Assembly: GCF_001715535.1 (NCBI RefSeq) | Contig: NZ_CP017015.1 | Coordinates: forward strand, 372,001 to 436,000 | Direction of reading: 5' to 3' | Length of the DNA stretch: 64,000 nucleotides | Source of the DNA: Spiroplasma helicoides | Lineage (GTDB): Bacteria; Bacillota_I; Bacilli_A; Mycoplasmatales; Mycoplasmataceae | Shown here: positions 32,881 through 43,694 of the stretch, in pieces | Position numbering within the stretch: the stretch's first letter is position 1 | How the letters are laid out: every line of letters starts with the position of its first letter | Notes under the pieces: generated by a model | What the model was told of the DNA's origin: nothing | What the model saw: the letters and a program-made list of their open reading frames with translations, nothing else | Databases searched by the model: none | Made by a program: the position numbers and the translations under genes

Positions 32881-33615
32881 ATGTCTAAAAAAGGTTTTTT
32901 AGAAATTACTTATTCTGTTTTCAATGATAGAGATAGGGAATTATTTGACAAATTATTAACTAACACAATTAGGTTTTATAAGATAAATCCTAAAAATATA
33001 AAATATATTAGCAATAATAATCTTTTGAATTCTATTGAAATATCAGAATTTAATAACAAAACTATTAAAATAAATTTACTATATGTAAGTAGCGAAATTT
33101 TAACAACAGAAACCTTTTATGAGACATTTATCAAAGGTATGTCATTGATGATGAATAGTTTACCAAGTTATAGTACTAAAGTTGGTCCAGAAAGCTTTGT
33201 TCCAGATTATTTAAACGGGGCCCAAAAATCAGCTATTAGTTCAATGCTATTATATAAATGACAAGATGAAAGTATTAATCACATAGATAAAGCAATCGAT
33301 TTACTTTTTAGATATTGTAGAGGTCACTTTATATCTAACGGAAATAAGAGAAGTGCAGTATTATTTACATTATTTTATGTAAACTACTTCTCAATGAACT
33401 TTTATGGCAATAAACATAGTGATATTAAAGATATTGATACATTTGAAATATTTGTCCATGAAATAATTACAAACCAAGAACATCAACAAAATCAAGATTA
33501 TCAAGATAGTGTAAATAATATAAAAATAAACCAAGGAAAAGAGTTAACAGATGAAGAAATTAGAATTAAAATTTATGATTTTATTTCTAAAAATTTAGTG
33601 ATAAACTTAGAATAG
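32881..33615 (+). CDS. Fic/Doc-like protein
   Basis: A 244-aa protein with the motif HFISNGNKR at residues 149-157, matching the Fic/Doc core H-x-F-x-x-(G/A)-N-(G/K)-R. Doc proteins phosphorylate EF-Tu and Fic proteins AMP-ylate targets; the GNKR ending is Doc-like. The Asp/Glu usual at position 4 of the motif is Ser here, so activity may be altered. The preceding helix IDKAIDLLFRYCRG and following SAVLFTLFYVNYF fit the fold. The N-terminal 100 residues are additional. GAAGGAGA lies 17-24 bp upstream. The 48-aa gene 17 bp downstream may be its partner (toxin-antitoxin-like arrangement), which is inference. Confidence 0.72.
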
Positions 33616-33632
33616 TCAAATAGGAGAGACAT

Positions 33633-33779
33633 ATGAAAAAAAACGAAACAAGCATTAATACGGATGACAATATGAATGGTTTAGAATTATTAAACAATAA
33701 AGATGTAAGTGAAATTGCCAATCGCATCATTAAAGATGAAATGGTTAAAAAATTAATGGAAAGTTTAAGTAGTAAGTAA
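33633..33779 (+). CDS. 48-aa protein paired with the Fic-like gene
   Basis: A small acidic-to-neutral helical protein (NNKDVSEIANRIIKDEMVKKLMESL) with a good site TAGGAGAG 6-7 bp before ATG 33633. A strong terminator follows its stop, closing the operon with the Fic-like gene. Phd-type antitoxins are small and adjacent to Doc, but no Phd sequence mark is seen, so the partner role is a guess from position. Confidence 0.6.
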   Translation: MKKNETSINTDDNMNGLELLNNKDVSEIANRIIKDEMVKKLMESLSSK

Positions 33780-33786
33780 TATCATA

Positions 33787-33818
33787 ATAGTTACCAGATT
33801 TAGGGTAACTATTTTTTT
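33787..33818 (+). terminator. Intrinsic terminator of the Fic-like operon
   Basis: ATAGTTACC, 8-nt loop, GGTAACTAT, then TTTTTTT. Confidence 0.88.
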
Positions 33819-33871
33819 ATTAAATGCAAAAACATAATGTTAAAGAACAAAAAATATAATATAATAATATT

Positions 33872-33990
33872 GTCCTTCGGGACGCAAGAATATTTATGTT
33901 ATTCTTTAAGTTTGCGTGAGTGTCCAAAACCGCTCTATAAATTGGTATTTCCTATCTCATGCATTTTATAGCGGGTGGAAATATTTTTTT
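33872..33990 (+). ncRNA. Candidate structured small RNA of about 119 nt with pseudoknot
   Basis: The stretch between two transcription units carries TATAAT boxes at 33855-33860 and 33860-33865 and a U8 end at 33984-33991. It holds no open frame. Local GC is higher than the surrounding spacer. Helices: GTCC-UUCG-GGAC at 33872-33883; CGCAAGAAT (33883-33891) with ATTCTT (33901-33906) and TTGCG (33912-33916); CCGC..TATAAA (33930-33941) with TTTATAGCGG (33965-33974). TATTTCC (33946-33952) in the last loop can pair with GGAAATA (33977-33983) next to the U tract, a 7-bp pseudoknot or an alternative terminator stem. It is not tRNA, SRP, tmRNA or RNase P RNA by eye. It may be a riboswitch-like leader for miaA or a separate RNA. 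Confidence 0.6.
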
Positions 33991-34053
33991 TATTCATTTT
34001 TTAAGTGAATTAACAAATAGTTTATTTAAAAAATAAATAAAATGGAGGTTTAT

Positions 34054-34977
34054 ATGAGTCCCAAAATAATTGTTATTGTAGGACCAACAGCTTCAGGTAA
34101 AACTGAGTTATCAATTAAATTAGCTCAAGAATTTAATGGGGAATGTATTAATGCTGATTCAACTCAAATTTTTCAAGGCACAGACATAGCCACAAATAAA
34201 GTTACAGAAGAAGAAAAAGAAGGAATCGTTCATCACTTATTATCAACTAAAAAAGTTAATGAAAGCTACTCAGTAGCTGAATTTCAAAAAGAAGGACGAG
34301 AAATAATTGAAGATATTTTAAAACGAAACAAAACCCCAATTATTGTTGGAGGTACTGGATTATATATAAGTGCATTGATAATGAAATACAATTTTGGTTC
34401 AAGTGATCACATTGAAGGATTTGCGAAACAATTTGACCAATTAAACAATTCTCAACTTTGAGAAAAATTAAATAAATCAGATCCAGAACAATCAAAGCAA
34501 ATACATCCTAACAATCGGTATCGCATAATAAGGGCTTTAGAAATACAAGAATTATACAAAACCAAAAAAAGTGATGTAATTTTAAACAATAAAGAATATT
34601 ACTATAATAACCTTATTATCATTGGCATAAACCCTGACAGAAGTGCTTTACATGAAAAAATAAACAACAGAGTTCTAGCATTAACCGATAGAGGACTATT
34701 TAAAGAAATTGAAAAGGCTTGATTAGATAATGATAAAAATCATGAAGCCCAAGCTTTAAGATGCATTGGTGGGCCTGAAATTATAGGTTACTTAAAAAAT
34801 GAATATGATTATGATACAACGATAGCTTTAATGCAAAGAAATAATCGTAGATATGCAAGAAGACAAATAACATGATTTAAAAATCAATACGATAATGTAC
34901 AATGATTTATGCATAATTATACTAATTATAAACAAATCGTAAACGAGATTGTAAATTATGTCAAAAATATAATATAA
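34054..34977 (+). CDS. miaA: tRNA dimethylallyltransferase
   Basis: A 307-aa MiaA, which adds a dimethylallyl group to A37 of tRNAs reading UNN codons. Visible: P-loop GPTASGKT (residues 10-17), NADSTQIFQGTDIATNK (the catalytic Asp in DSTQ), HHLLSTKKVNESYSVAEFQ, PIIVGGTGLYISAL, PNNRYRIIRALEI, and the C-terminal ARRQITWFKNQ. ATG 34054 is preferred because GGAGG lies 6-10 bp upstream; the earlier in-frame ATG 34042 overlaps that site. Length fits the family. The candidate small RNA precedes it by about 60 bp. Confidence 0.95.
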
Positions 34978-35008
34978 TATTACAAACGATATAGAATGGA
35001 GTAATTAT

Positions 35009-35779
35009 ATGACTTCTATTTACGAAAGAATTGAAAATCTTGTTAAAGATAATCGAAATACCACATTTAAATCAATTGCAAAAAAAATTTTAGATGATTT
35101 TAATGAAGGAATATTTAAATCACAGAACGAACTTGCAGAGGCTTGCTTTGTTTCTATGTCAACAATTACACAATTCTCTAAAGCTGCTCTTTGTGAGGGT
35201 TATAAAGAGCTAATAATTAGACTGAAAATTGAGCATGAAAATGCAATGAAAGCAAAACCCAATCATGCTGAAATTGATTACCATAATCTCGATACCGAGC
35301 ATTTAGAACACATTAATAACTGAGTTATGACGTGCTCAGATTTTATTTTAAAATTAGCAAGTGAAATCAATAAAGATAAAAAATTATGAATTGCACCTTC
35401 ATTCCAAAGCATGCCTGTAGCGAAGCACTTTGAAAATATCTTAATAAATCAAGGAGTGGATGTTAGAGTTATGGATAGTTCTATTAATTTAGAAATAGTT
35501 CGTCACTTTGACTTTACAGACCAATTGATCCTTGTGTTAATGACAGGAAGAGATACATTAACTTTATCTAGAATATTAGAATATCTTGAAAAAATATCTA
35601 AAAATGTCTTTTTAGTAACAACTGCCAATCACATCACGGAAACACCAGATGTTGAAGGGTGAAATAAAATAATGATTAATTACTCTGCAAATAGTGATTA
35701 TAAATACAGAGCACATGCTTTATTGACTCTATTTTTATTAATCGCAGAAAAAATTGATAATACGCCAAAAATTGCATAA
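35009..35779 (+). CDS. MurR/RpiR-family regulator
   Basis: A 256-aa protein with an N-terminal RpiR-type HTH (residues about 1-75; SQNELAEACFVSMSTITQFSKAALCEGYKELIIRLK) and a C-terminal SIS-like domain (KKLWIAPSFQSM, LILVLMTGRDTLTLSRILEYL). RpiR regulators sense phosphosugars. The SIS part is divergent: the usual S-x-S-G reads MTGRDT. It starts 31 bp after miaA, perhaps on the same transcript. Target unknown; the nearby sugar cluster or the following membrane protein are possible. Confidence 0.82.
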
Positions 35780-35875
35780 AAATAAAATTAAATAAATAAA
35801 TAAATTTATAAAAAACTTTAATTTGCTACTCGTATGCTAGAATAATTCTATTGATTATAGAATAGGGAAGATACA

Positions 35876-36694
35876 ATGGCACCTAATTTACCAAAAAAAT
35901 TAGAGTTAACTTTTTACTTTTGGTTTGCAATAATTCCAATATTTTGTATTGTTTTTGATACAATTTTTTCAATTATTGAGCCAAATGAAGGAACTTTTAG
36001 TACAAGAACACAAGATTTTGATATTGCAGTTATGAGTCAAACCATATATTTATCGGTTTGGGTGGGAATGTTTACTTCAATATATGGTATTTTAAACATT
36101 ATTGCCTTTTTTAAACCAAACGCAATGCCTCAATGAGTTAGAGGTAAAAACTTTTTTACTTCTATTATGGCTTTGGTTTTAATTGAGTTTATCGTTTATA
36201 ATGTTGATTTAATTTATACAAAAGTCACTGATAAGCCATTTATTGGTTTCAACACTTGATATAACATCATTAAATCAATTTTAGAACATATGTTAACACC
36301 AATTATTTCATTTATTTATTTTTATGTTTTTGCAAAATCACTTATTAAAACAAAAGAATATATGAAAAAATATAGTTTTTATGTATATATAATGCTGATT
36401 CCATATCTAACATATGCAATCATAAGAGCATTCTTTGAATTAGAATATTATCCTGGGGTTAGAAGTAATTCAAATGGTAAAAATCCTGGATTTAATCCAT
36501 TTCCTTATCCTGAGATGGATTGAACAAATGTGGGACCGGCTTTATTTGTTGTTGGATTAATTTCACTGATAGTTGTTGCATGAGCTATTGGTGTATTTTT
36601 AAATTGAACTTCTAACTTGGCATACAAAAGTATAAACAGTTATGAATTTGATAACTTAAATAAAGATGTTACTAATAATGTAAAAAATAAATAA
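35876..36694 (+). CDS. Multi-pass membrane protein, DUF1600/Pr6Pr-like
   Basis: A 272-aa protein with about six membrane helices (near residues 14-32, 57-80, 95-115, 140-160, 168-188 and 220-242). The FNTWYNIIKSILEHMLTPIISFIYFYVF stretch and YPEMDWTNVGP resemble a mollicute membrane family I associate with DUF1600, related in outline to Pr6Pr proteins, but this is from memory and weak. TAGGGAAG stands about 8 bp before ATG 35876. No catalytic motif; function unknown. Confidence 0.75.
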
Positions 36695-37059
36695 ATTTAA
36701 TTAAATTATTTTTTTGAGTGAATTTAAATTATTTATTTTTTATATGATGATGTTTAGATTGAGAAACTAAAAATAAACATTACTTTTTACAAAATTTTTA
36801 ATCAAAATAAACACCCTACCAGAAGGTTCATTATAATTGTAAAAATTGAAAAAAAAGTATTATAATAATATTATACAAAAAAAATATTTACTTGTTGATA
36901 AAAGATTTTATGAGATTTTTTTTACAAAAAAAATATATTAATTATGTAAATGGCAAAGAAGAATTTTATAGTGTTGTTGTTTATATGAATGTATAAATTT
37001 AATACAAGATTAATGAAAAAATAAATATTTTACTAATTGATTATTAAAGGGTGATTATT
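36695..37059. other. 365-bp AT-rich spacer with promoter-like boxes and one tiny frame
   Basis: The spacer holds a TATAAT at 36861-36866 and poly-A/T runs. A 28-codon frame at 36910-36996 (MRFFLQKKYINYVNGKEEFY...) lacks a clear ribosome site; it could be a gene remnant or chance. I see nothing else that can be supported. Confidence 0.5.
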
Positions 37060-38886
37060 TTGAACTTAAATAACATAAAAAAAGCAGCAAACTTAAATAT
37101 TTTTAAAATATCTAAGTTTTTATTTTTTAATTTATTTTTTGATAAAGGATTTATATATTTTAATATTGTTTCCTTTTTTTATAGTTTGATTTTTTCTATA
37201 TATATAATTTTTATAAAGTCTGGCGATAATTTTGTAAAGATCTTTGATTTTTTTGCTCTTTTTTATGTAGGAGTTTTAATGTTTTTAAATGTTATAAGAA
37301 ACTGTCAATTTTTATTTATAAAAAAAATTGAAGATAGAACTATTTTTGTGACTATCTCTAACCATGTCTCTAGATTTAATCTTTTTTTTTCGATACTATT
37401 TATTAATTTAATAGTAATTTTTATACAGAGTTTTATATCATTTTTAACATTTTTTATAGTTTTGAAAGCAGGAAATTTTGATTCTTCAATGCAAAAAGTA
37501 ATATTTTCAAAAATATTTACTTTATTTTGATTCTCGATAGTTATCCTTTTTATTCTTAATAATTTTGTAACCTTTTTATTTTTATATATAAATGGTCAAA
37601 TTTCTATGACAATTCTTTCGATATTATTAGCATTTACATTTGTGGCAAATTTACCTTATAAATTTTTAGTTACAAATGAACAAATAACAAGAATAGGATT
37701 TAAAAGTAAAAATTCAGATACCATCGATCAGATTTATAATGTAAGTGATATATATGAGGCGCTAGATTTTCAAAAATATGTTCAGGAAGGTAAAATAAAA
37801 TTTAAGTATTTATCAGAATCTTTAAATAATTTTTTAAATTCACCAGATAATAACATAGATAAAAGTAACATTGGAAACGACGCTAACAAGAAATTAAGAA
37901 TAAATTACTGAAGTAGTATGGGGTTAACACAAGATTGATTATTAAACAATGAATTTAAAATTCCAAATTTGAAAATAAGATCTATGGATTTAAAAAATAA
38001 TGCCAACGTACCCAACGCGTGAGTTTATGATTCAAATGAATTGAACCCAAAATACAAGTACACTTTAGATGTCGTGTTTGATAAAAAAGTCTTAAATTTA
38101 GCAGAATTAAAAGAAAATATAGAGAAAGAAAACGACACTAATTTAAAAAATATAAAACAAGATTTGCTCGATTTTACTAATTATTTAATAAGTAGATTTG
38201 TTGATGTACAATCATCATTTTATAATTACTTTGGAGATTTCTCGTTTTTAAGCAGTAAAAGTAGTGTAAACTTAGACGAAAATTTTTGTTCTAGTGATGT
38301 GCCTTGTAGCATTGGTTTAAATCAAAAAGCTTTTAATTCCATTTATAACTCCTTTTTTAATGATTTAGTTAAATCTGATGATTTGGTGTTTATAGATAAT
38401 TCAAACAAAGACCTTGAAACTTTCATTAAAAGTACTCTAAATAACCCAGTAGAACTAGCTATGAGAATATTAGAAAATTATTTTATTTCTTATATTACAA
38501 CTTATAAAAACCTAATAAATAAAACCGTTGTAACAAATGATGATCAATGAAATAAATATTTATCAGAAAGAAAAACTTTTAACATTTATTCAAAAATTAA
38601 CCCTTTTTATAGCTTGTGAAGCATTTACACTTATCATTCTGGATACTCTTATGACGATATATGATTCACACCTTACAGTGACTCAAAAATACTTCTATAT
38701 GATCAACAAAATTTATTCTTATCTTATACACAATACAATATACAAATAAATGAAAATGGTTCAATTGTCCCGAATAGTTATGACAATTACATACATCCAG
38801 ACATTTATTTATATACATTTTTAGGACTTTCTGTATTATTTTTACTTCTATCATACTCAAAATTTAGAAAAATGAACATTTATTAA
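37060..38886 (+). CDS. Large membrane protein, ABC-permease-like layout
   Basis: A 608-aa protein. Five membrane helices lie in the first 200 residues (about 21-50, 66-83, 108-135, 150-175 and 183-200), then an extracytoplasmic region of about 370 residues, and a final helix near 585-602 (YTFLGLSVLFLLLSYS). TTG 37060 is chosen because AAAGGGTGA stands 5-13 bp before it; GTG 37051 lies inside that site. The layout resembles ABC-2-type permeases with a large outer domain, but no ATPase is adjacent. It is followed 69 bp later by a lipoprotein gene. Confidence 0.72.
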
Positions 38887-38955
38887 AAAAATGATTTTTA
38901 AAATTTTTTTTCATATATTTTACATATATAATTTAAAAAAGAAGGAGAGAAAAAA

Positions 38956-41007
38956 ATGAAAAAATTATTAAGTTTATTAGCAGCAGTTGGACTAACAACT
39001 TCTGCATCAACTGCGGTATTTGCATGTAACAAAAATGATGCCGCCGAAAAACCGGAAGAAAAAACTGAAGAACAACAAACAACAAACAATACAATTTCTG
39101 TTTTAGTTGATGCTTTAAAAAAAGAAGTGCAAAAAGTAATTCAAGATCAACTATTAAAAATAAAATCTAATTTATATAAATTGGATCAGTTAGTTAATGG
39201 ACAGACTTCATTAAAAGAAAAAATTTTAAATCTACCAGAATTGAAAAAAATTGTTGGAAATAGTGAAAATGGTAAAATGAAAAAAATAGACACATTAACC
39301 AATCAACAAAAAATTTTACTATTATCAGACATAAAAACCATAATAAATTGACTTGGTATTGTAGAAGCTGTAAAAGATGTATATAACAAAGAAGTGTATA
39401 AAGTAATTAATTATTCTGAAAATTTTGATGAAAATTTTGAATTATCTTTAAATTTTGACACATTAATGGCTTCATATAATGAAATATCAGATAATACAGT
39501 TGCAACAGTAAAAGTTGATTGTAATTATGTTGTTTATTATAAAGACGCAAATAATCAAAGAAGTCAGTTTAATTTTATAAATAATTTTACATATGGTTTA
39601 ACTTCTAACAAGCAAACAGAAGAGGCTGTAAACAAAGTTATAAAATCAATAAGGTATGCTGGTGTTTTAGATGATAAAACATATGGTGATACATTTGCAT
39701 TTAACAATGAGAAGTTTAAAATATCAGAAGATAAAGTAAATAAACCATATACAGATAATAGTTACAAAACTCAATTAGAAGATTATATAAATAAAACAGG
39801 AAAAAATGAAATTATAAAAAAAATAAATGATGTATTTGAAAAAAACACAAACTTTACATTTGTTGAATACAACAATAGCGATTATTTTTTCGAGGAATAT
39901 AAAAACATAGCTAAGTTTGAGGCCAATAAAGAATACACTCCTAGCACACAAAAAAATGGTTTCCTTTGAAAAGATGAAGCTAAATTAGAAGGTAAAAATT
40001 ATTCATCTAAACAATTATATGAATTCTTATTTAAGGGTGGTCAACCAGAGAATTTAAACGATTTAGATGTAACAATTAATAACAAAGTAATTAAAGTAAA
40101 TAATATGATACATGATATTGCAAAAGAATCATTCAAATTAAATATTAGTGATCTTTATACAAATGAGGTAAGTAAAATAAAAGCCGATGCAAAAAATTTT
40201 GGTGATACAATTTATCAAGACTATACAATCGATAAATTAAAAACTAATAAAAACTTACAAAATAGTATGAGATTAGGGTACTTAACTTTAAATAACTTGG
40301 CTATTCAAGTTGGTGGTTACAAACAACTATTACCTAGCTTTGAAGTATTAACTTCATATAATCAATCTGAATCAAGTGACATTGAATCATATAATCTTGC
40401 AAGTAGTGGGTCAAGTTTAAATGAAAATTTCTTTAAACAAAGTTCTCTTTTCCATACAATATACAATAGTTTAGAAACAGGAATTTTAGCAAGAAACAAG
40501 GTTTATGGTTTTAAAACAACTGACTTGCAATACGATAGTTACTGAAGTGGTAAGTACAGAGTTAAGGCTGATGGTAAATCATTAGCTAATTTCAATGGTA
40601 CCCCAGCTTCAGAAACTGGTATTAAAGAGAATATGTGAACAAAAATGCCAAAAATTTCAAATGGTAATACAGCAGAAGGTAGTCAATCAATGGTCAATAA
40701 TATTTTATCTTTAAAATATGATTCTTTGAGTAGCTATGCAAATTACATTAAAAATACAGGCTTACAAGACAATTACAGTTGAACATTTGATTTTAGTGCA
40801 ATGCATCTTGAAACAAATGATGGGCATGGAATATCATTGCTTGCTAGAGGTGGAATGATTGTAGATAAATTAAAAGATGTTTATTCAGGTAATTTAGTAT
40901 TTGACTTTGCAAATATTAAATACGCTATCGACAATCAAATATATCCAAACAATAATAAAGATGATGCAACAAAATACAGCTGAAATATAACTATAATTAG
41001 TAAATAA
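38956..41007 (+). CDS. Large lipoprotein
   Basis: A 683-aa lipoprotein with signal MKKLLSLLAAVGLTTSAS and lipobox VFACN (Cys24). A short Glu/Lys/Thr-rich tether (AAEKPEEKTEEQQTT) follows, typical of surface lipoproteins. The body has a helical segment (about 45-125) and a long Asn/Asp/Tyr-rich region; no motif recognised. GAAGGAGAG lies about 8 bp before ATG 38956. The final strands (NWTFDFSAMHLE and similar) suggest a beta-rich end. Function unknown. Confidence 0.83.
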
Positions 41008-41031
41008 AATTAATAAATTTAAAAAAAACTA

Positions 41032-41060
41032 TTGCATTGAGAAAATAAATGATATATTAT
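41032..41060 (+). promoter_or_regulatory. Promoter of tRNA-Gly
   Basis: TTGCAT (41032-41037), 17-bp spacer, TATTAT (41055-41060), placing the start about 10 nt before the mature tRNA. Confidence 0.6.
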
Positions 41061-41077
41061 CTCAATGTATTTGTTTT

Positions 41078-41151
41078 GCGGGTGTAGTTTAATGGTAGAA
41101 CTTCAGCCTTCCAAGCTGACTGTGAGGGTTCGATTCCCTTCACCCGCTCCA
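41078..41151 (+). tRNA. tRNA-Gly(TCC)
   Basis: A 74-nt cloverleaf. The acceptor stem GCGGGTG pairs with CACCCGC, the discriminator is T, and CCA is encoded. The D-loop has TTTAATGGTAGAA, the anticodon loop reads CTTCCAA with anticodon TCC (reads GGN by wobble in mollicutes), and the T-arm has GGTTCGATTCC. Own promoter and terminator. Confidence 0.98.
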
Positions 41152-41171
41152 TATTAAAAAAAGAATTGAAT

Positions 41172-41230
41172 AACATCATATAATATTGTTAGATAAATTT
41201 TATCTAACACATATATATGATGTTTTTTTT
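41172..41230 (+). terminator. Long hairpin terminator after tRNA-Gly
   Basis: Outer stem AACATCATATA with TATATGATGTT, inner stem GTTAGATAAA with TTTATCTAAC, then a run of Ts. The run is also the region where an in-frame but unlikely ATG for the next gene lies. Confidence 0.75.
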
Positions 41231-41276
41231 ATTAAAAGAGTATATAGTTATAGATATATTTGAGGAAAATACACTT

Positions 41277-42032
41277 ATGGAAAATAATTCAAATAAACTA
41301 AAACAAATGTGGGTTAATTTTAACGAGCAAAGAACTGACTTTTTTAAAAGTGCTGGATTTGTATTTTTAGAAGCAATTATTCCTGGAATAGCTATTTGAG
41401 TACTTTTAGGTGATGATTTTTTAATTACTATGAACACAAAATTACCTTCTCCAACCGGGGGATATGTTAGTTTGGTTTGTGTTTTATATTTATGTTACAC
41501 AATATTAATAACTTATTTATTTTATAAGGCAAAATTTCATAAAGCAGACAATTTTACTTATTCAATAACATTTAACTTTATTTTAATATCAGTTATTGCA
41601 ACAAGCTATATTTTTCACAGAAATGACACAACTGTAATTATTGCTAAGTTTGTAATAGCTTTAGCTATTGGAATTATAGGTATAACAGTAGGGGTATTTT
41701 TAACATATATTTTTAGAGTATTAGAGTTTGGACGAAAATTGAAGTTAGAGCAAAATTTAGAAGCATATAATGAAGGAACATTAACAGAACAAAGATTAAT
41801 TAATAGGGCAATTAAATATCAAAAATATCTAGATAAATTAGCAGAAAAACAAAAATTAATAGATCAAAAAGCAGAATTGTTACAACACAAAATTGATGAA
41901 GAGTATGAACTTGAAAAAGCAAAAGAAAGAATGAAAAAAATAAGTTTAAGTGAAAAGCTTGATTTAAAAGAACAAAAACAAAGAGAAAAAGCGAAGAAAA
42001 AAGAAGATAAAAAAAATAGGATTAAATTTTAA
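41277..42032 (+). CDS. Membrane protein with C-terminal coiled coil
   Basis: A 251-aa protein with about five hydrophobic segments in the first 155 residues (near 25-45, 58-78, 90-107, 115-150) and a strongly charged helical tail from about residue 155 (EKQKLIDQKAELLQHKIDEEYELEK...), very likely a cytoplasmic coiled coil. ATG 41277 is chosen because TGAGGAAA lies about 8 bp upstream; the earlier frame start lies in the tRNA terminator. Its last 11 bp overlap the 3' end of the convergent kinase gene. Function unknown. Confidence 0.75.
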
Positions 42033-42816
42033 TTCTATTTTTTGTTCTTTCATACTTTTCTTGACCAATTTGTAAATATATTTCTTCATTGGTTTTTTCA
42101 TACATATAGTTTGCCCATAATGTTCACAACACATCTTGATAAGCTATGCACTTGTTTAAATCATCTATATCACTTTGTTTCATAATTTGTTTTTCAATCG
42201 CTTTTTTAACAAAACTTTTAATCATATCTGTATTGTCATTAAGGGTTTCGGTTATGAAACTTGCAATATCAAATAGGGGGTTGTTTAATTTTACATAGTC
42301 ATAATCGATAAACTTAATATCATTGTTTTGATGGATTAAGATATTTCCAGGAACCATATCATTGTGGCTTACTACAAATTCAGCATTTTGTAGATGTGCT
42401 CCATATTCTTTTACAACCTCAATCTTCTCACTTAAATAAAACGAATGGTTTTTAACATTATTGACAAAAAATTCTAAAAAATTTACAAAATCAAATTTTT
42501 TAATAATTAAAGGGTGAATTTTTATTTGATGCATTTTTTGAATTCCTTCAACAACTAAGTCTAGAATATGTTCATCAATTGCTAAACTTTCTAAACTTTG
42601 ATAATCTTTTAAAATGCGAAAACTTGAAACTAAACGATCATTTTTAAATTCAACAGTTCGTGGTTTTACCATGATATCTTGATCTAAACTTACAAACTCA
42701 ATTAAAATACTTGCTTCATTTTTTTTATCTAAATATGCTTCACTAATAATTGTTGAGGTTTTAATAACCTTATCTTCACTAACTTCAATTTGATTTGTTA
42801 ATCCTTTAAAACTCAT
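42022..42816 (-). CDS. Choline/ethanolamine kinase family protein (LicA-like)
   Basis: A 264-aa minus-strand protein of the aminoglycoside phosphotransferase/choline kinase fold. The catalytic loop reads VVSHNDMVPGNILI, with the Asp in HND and the Asn in GN, and the metal-binding segment is IKFIDYDY. These fit LicA-type choline kinases, which supply phosphocholine for lipids or surface sugars. The C-terminus (WTLWANYMYEKTNEEI) continues past two TGA-Trp codons and ends at TAA 42022-42024, overlapping the convergent gene by 11 bp. AAAGAGGAAA precedes the start. Substrate is inferred from family only. Confidence 0.82.
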
Positions 42817-42909
42817 ATATCATTTCCTCTTTTAATCTTTTAGTAGTATTATAATTTTAGTTTATTACAAAAATATATTTAAATAATAATAAATTAGAAA
42901 TGAGACATT

Positions 42910-43509
42910 ATGAAAACAATCTGAATAGCTACTAACAATGACCAAAAAATCAAAGAATTTGAATATCACTTAAAAAACTTTACTATCAAATCTTTAAAAG
43001 ATTATGACACAAATCTTGATATCCCTGAAACTGGAGATACATTTGAACAAAATGCTTTAATCAAAGCACAATATTTAGCAAAAAGAGTTGAAGGTATTGT
43101 TATTGCTGATGACTCAGGACTTTGTGTGTCTATTTTAGATGGTTTTCCAGGCATTCATTCAAAACGTTGATTTGGTCAAAAGATCACTAGTTGAGATGAA
43201 GTCAATCATAAGTTAATTGAAATGATTGATAAAAAAGCAAATAGTGATGATCAAAGAAAAGCATACTTTCAATGCTCATTGGCTTTAGTTGACACTAAAA
43301 ATAATATCAGTAAAGTTTTTAGTGCTCAGTTTGCAGGAAAAATTGGCTATGAGCCAATTGGGGATAATGGTTTTGCTTATGATCGCATTTTTATTCCTGA
43401 TGGATATGACTCAACAGTTGCTCAAATGAGCTTTGAACAAAAACAACAATTAAGTCATCGTTTTAAAGCTTTAGAAATGCTCAAAAACTTTTTAAAAGAT
43501 TATGAATAA
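42910..43509 (+). CDS. rdgB: RdgB/HAM1 non-canonical purine NTP pyrophosphatase
   Basis: A 199-aa protein of family length. It hydrolyses XTP/ITP/dITP to monophosphates and so cleans the nucleotide pool. Marks: IWIATNNDQKIKEF (the family's T-x-N-x-x-K-x-x-E/E-F start), ETGDTFEQNALIKAQYLA, IADDSGLCVSILDGFPGIHSKRW, GDNGFAYDRIFIPDG and SHRFKALEML. ATG 42910 has a weak upstream site (AATGAGA). It is divergent from the LicA-like gene and ends in a shared terminator. Confidence 0.93.
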
Positions 43510-43531
43510 AAAAAGAGCATATGCTCTTTTT
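43508..43531. terminator. Bidirectional intrinsic terminator
   Basis: AAAAAGAGCAT directly joined to ATGCTCTTTTT, between convergent rdgB and the 48-aa gene. Confidence 0.82.
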
Positions 43532-43535
43532 AAAA

Positions 43536-43682
43536 TTATTTTTTATCTTTACCTTTAGCTTGTGCTAAAGCACTTCCAGCAATACTTTTAGTTCTTGCGC
43601 TACTTCTTCCATCTTTCAATGCAGCAGAAGCTTTTGTAGCAACTTTAGAACTAGTTACTTTACTAGTGCTCTTCTTACTCAT
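43536..43682 (-). CDS. Small basic Ser/Ala/Lys-rich protein
   Basis: A 48-aa minus-strand protein (MSKKSTSKVTSSKVATKASAA..., ending AQAKGKDKK). Codons are varied and the composition is far from the AT-driven background, supporting real coding. It looks like a small nucleic-acid-binding or histone-tail-like protein, but no family is recognised. A strong hairpin lies just upstream of its ribosome site (GGGTGATG), so translation may be controlled by RNA structure. Confidence 0.65.
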   Translation of the reverse strand: MSKKSTSKVTSSKVATKASAALKDGRSSARTKSIAGSALAQAKGKDKK

Positions 43683-43694
43683 ATCATCACCCAT

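Noticed and set aside
33872-33990. SRP RNA, tmRNA or RNase P RNA
   Set aside because: The conserved GGAAGCAG-type SRP loop, tmRNA tRNA-like ends and RNase P core sequences are all absent.
36910-36996. Remnant of an ABC ATPase before the permease-like gene
   Set aside because: The 28-codon frame has no Walker or signature motif, so the link is unsupported.
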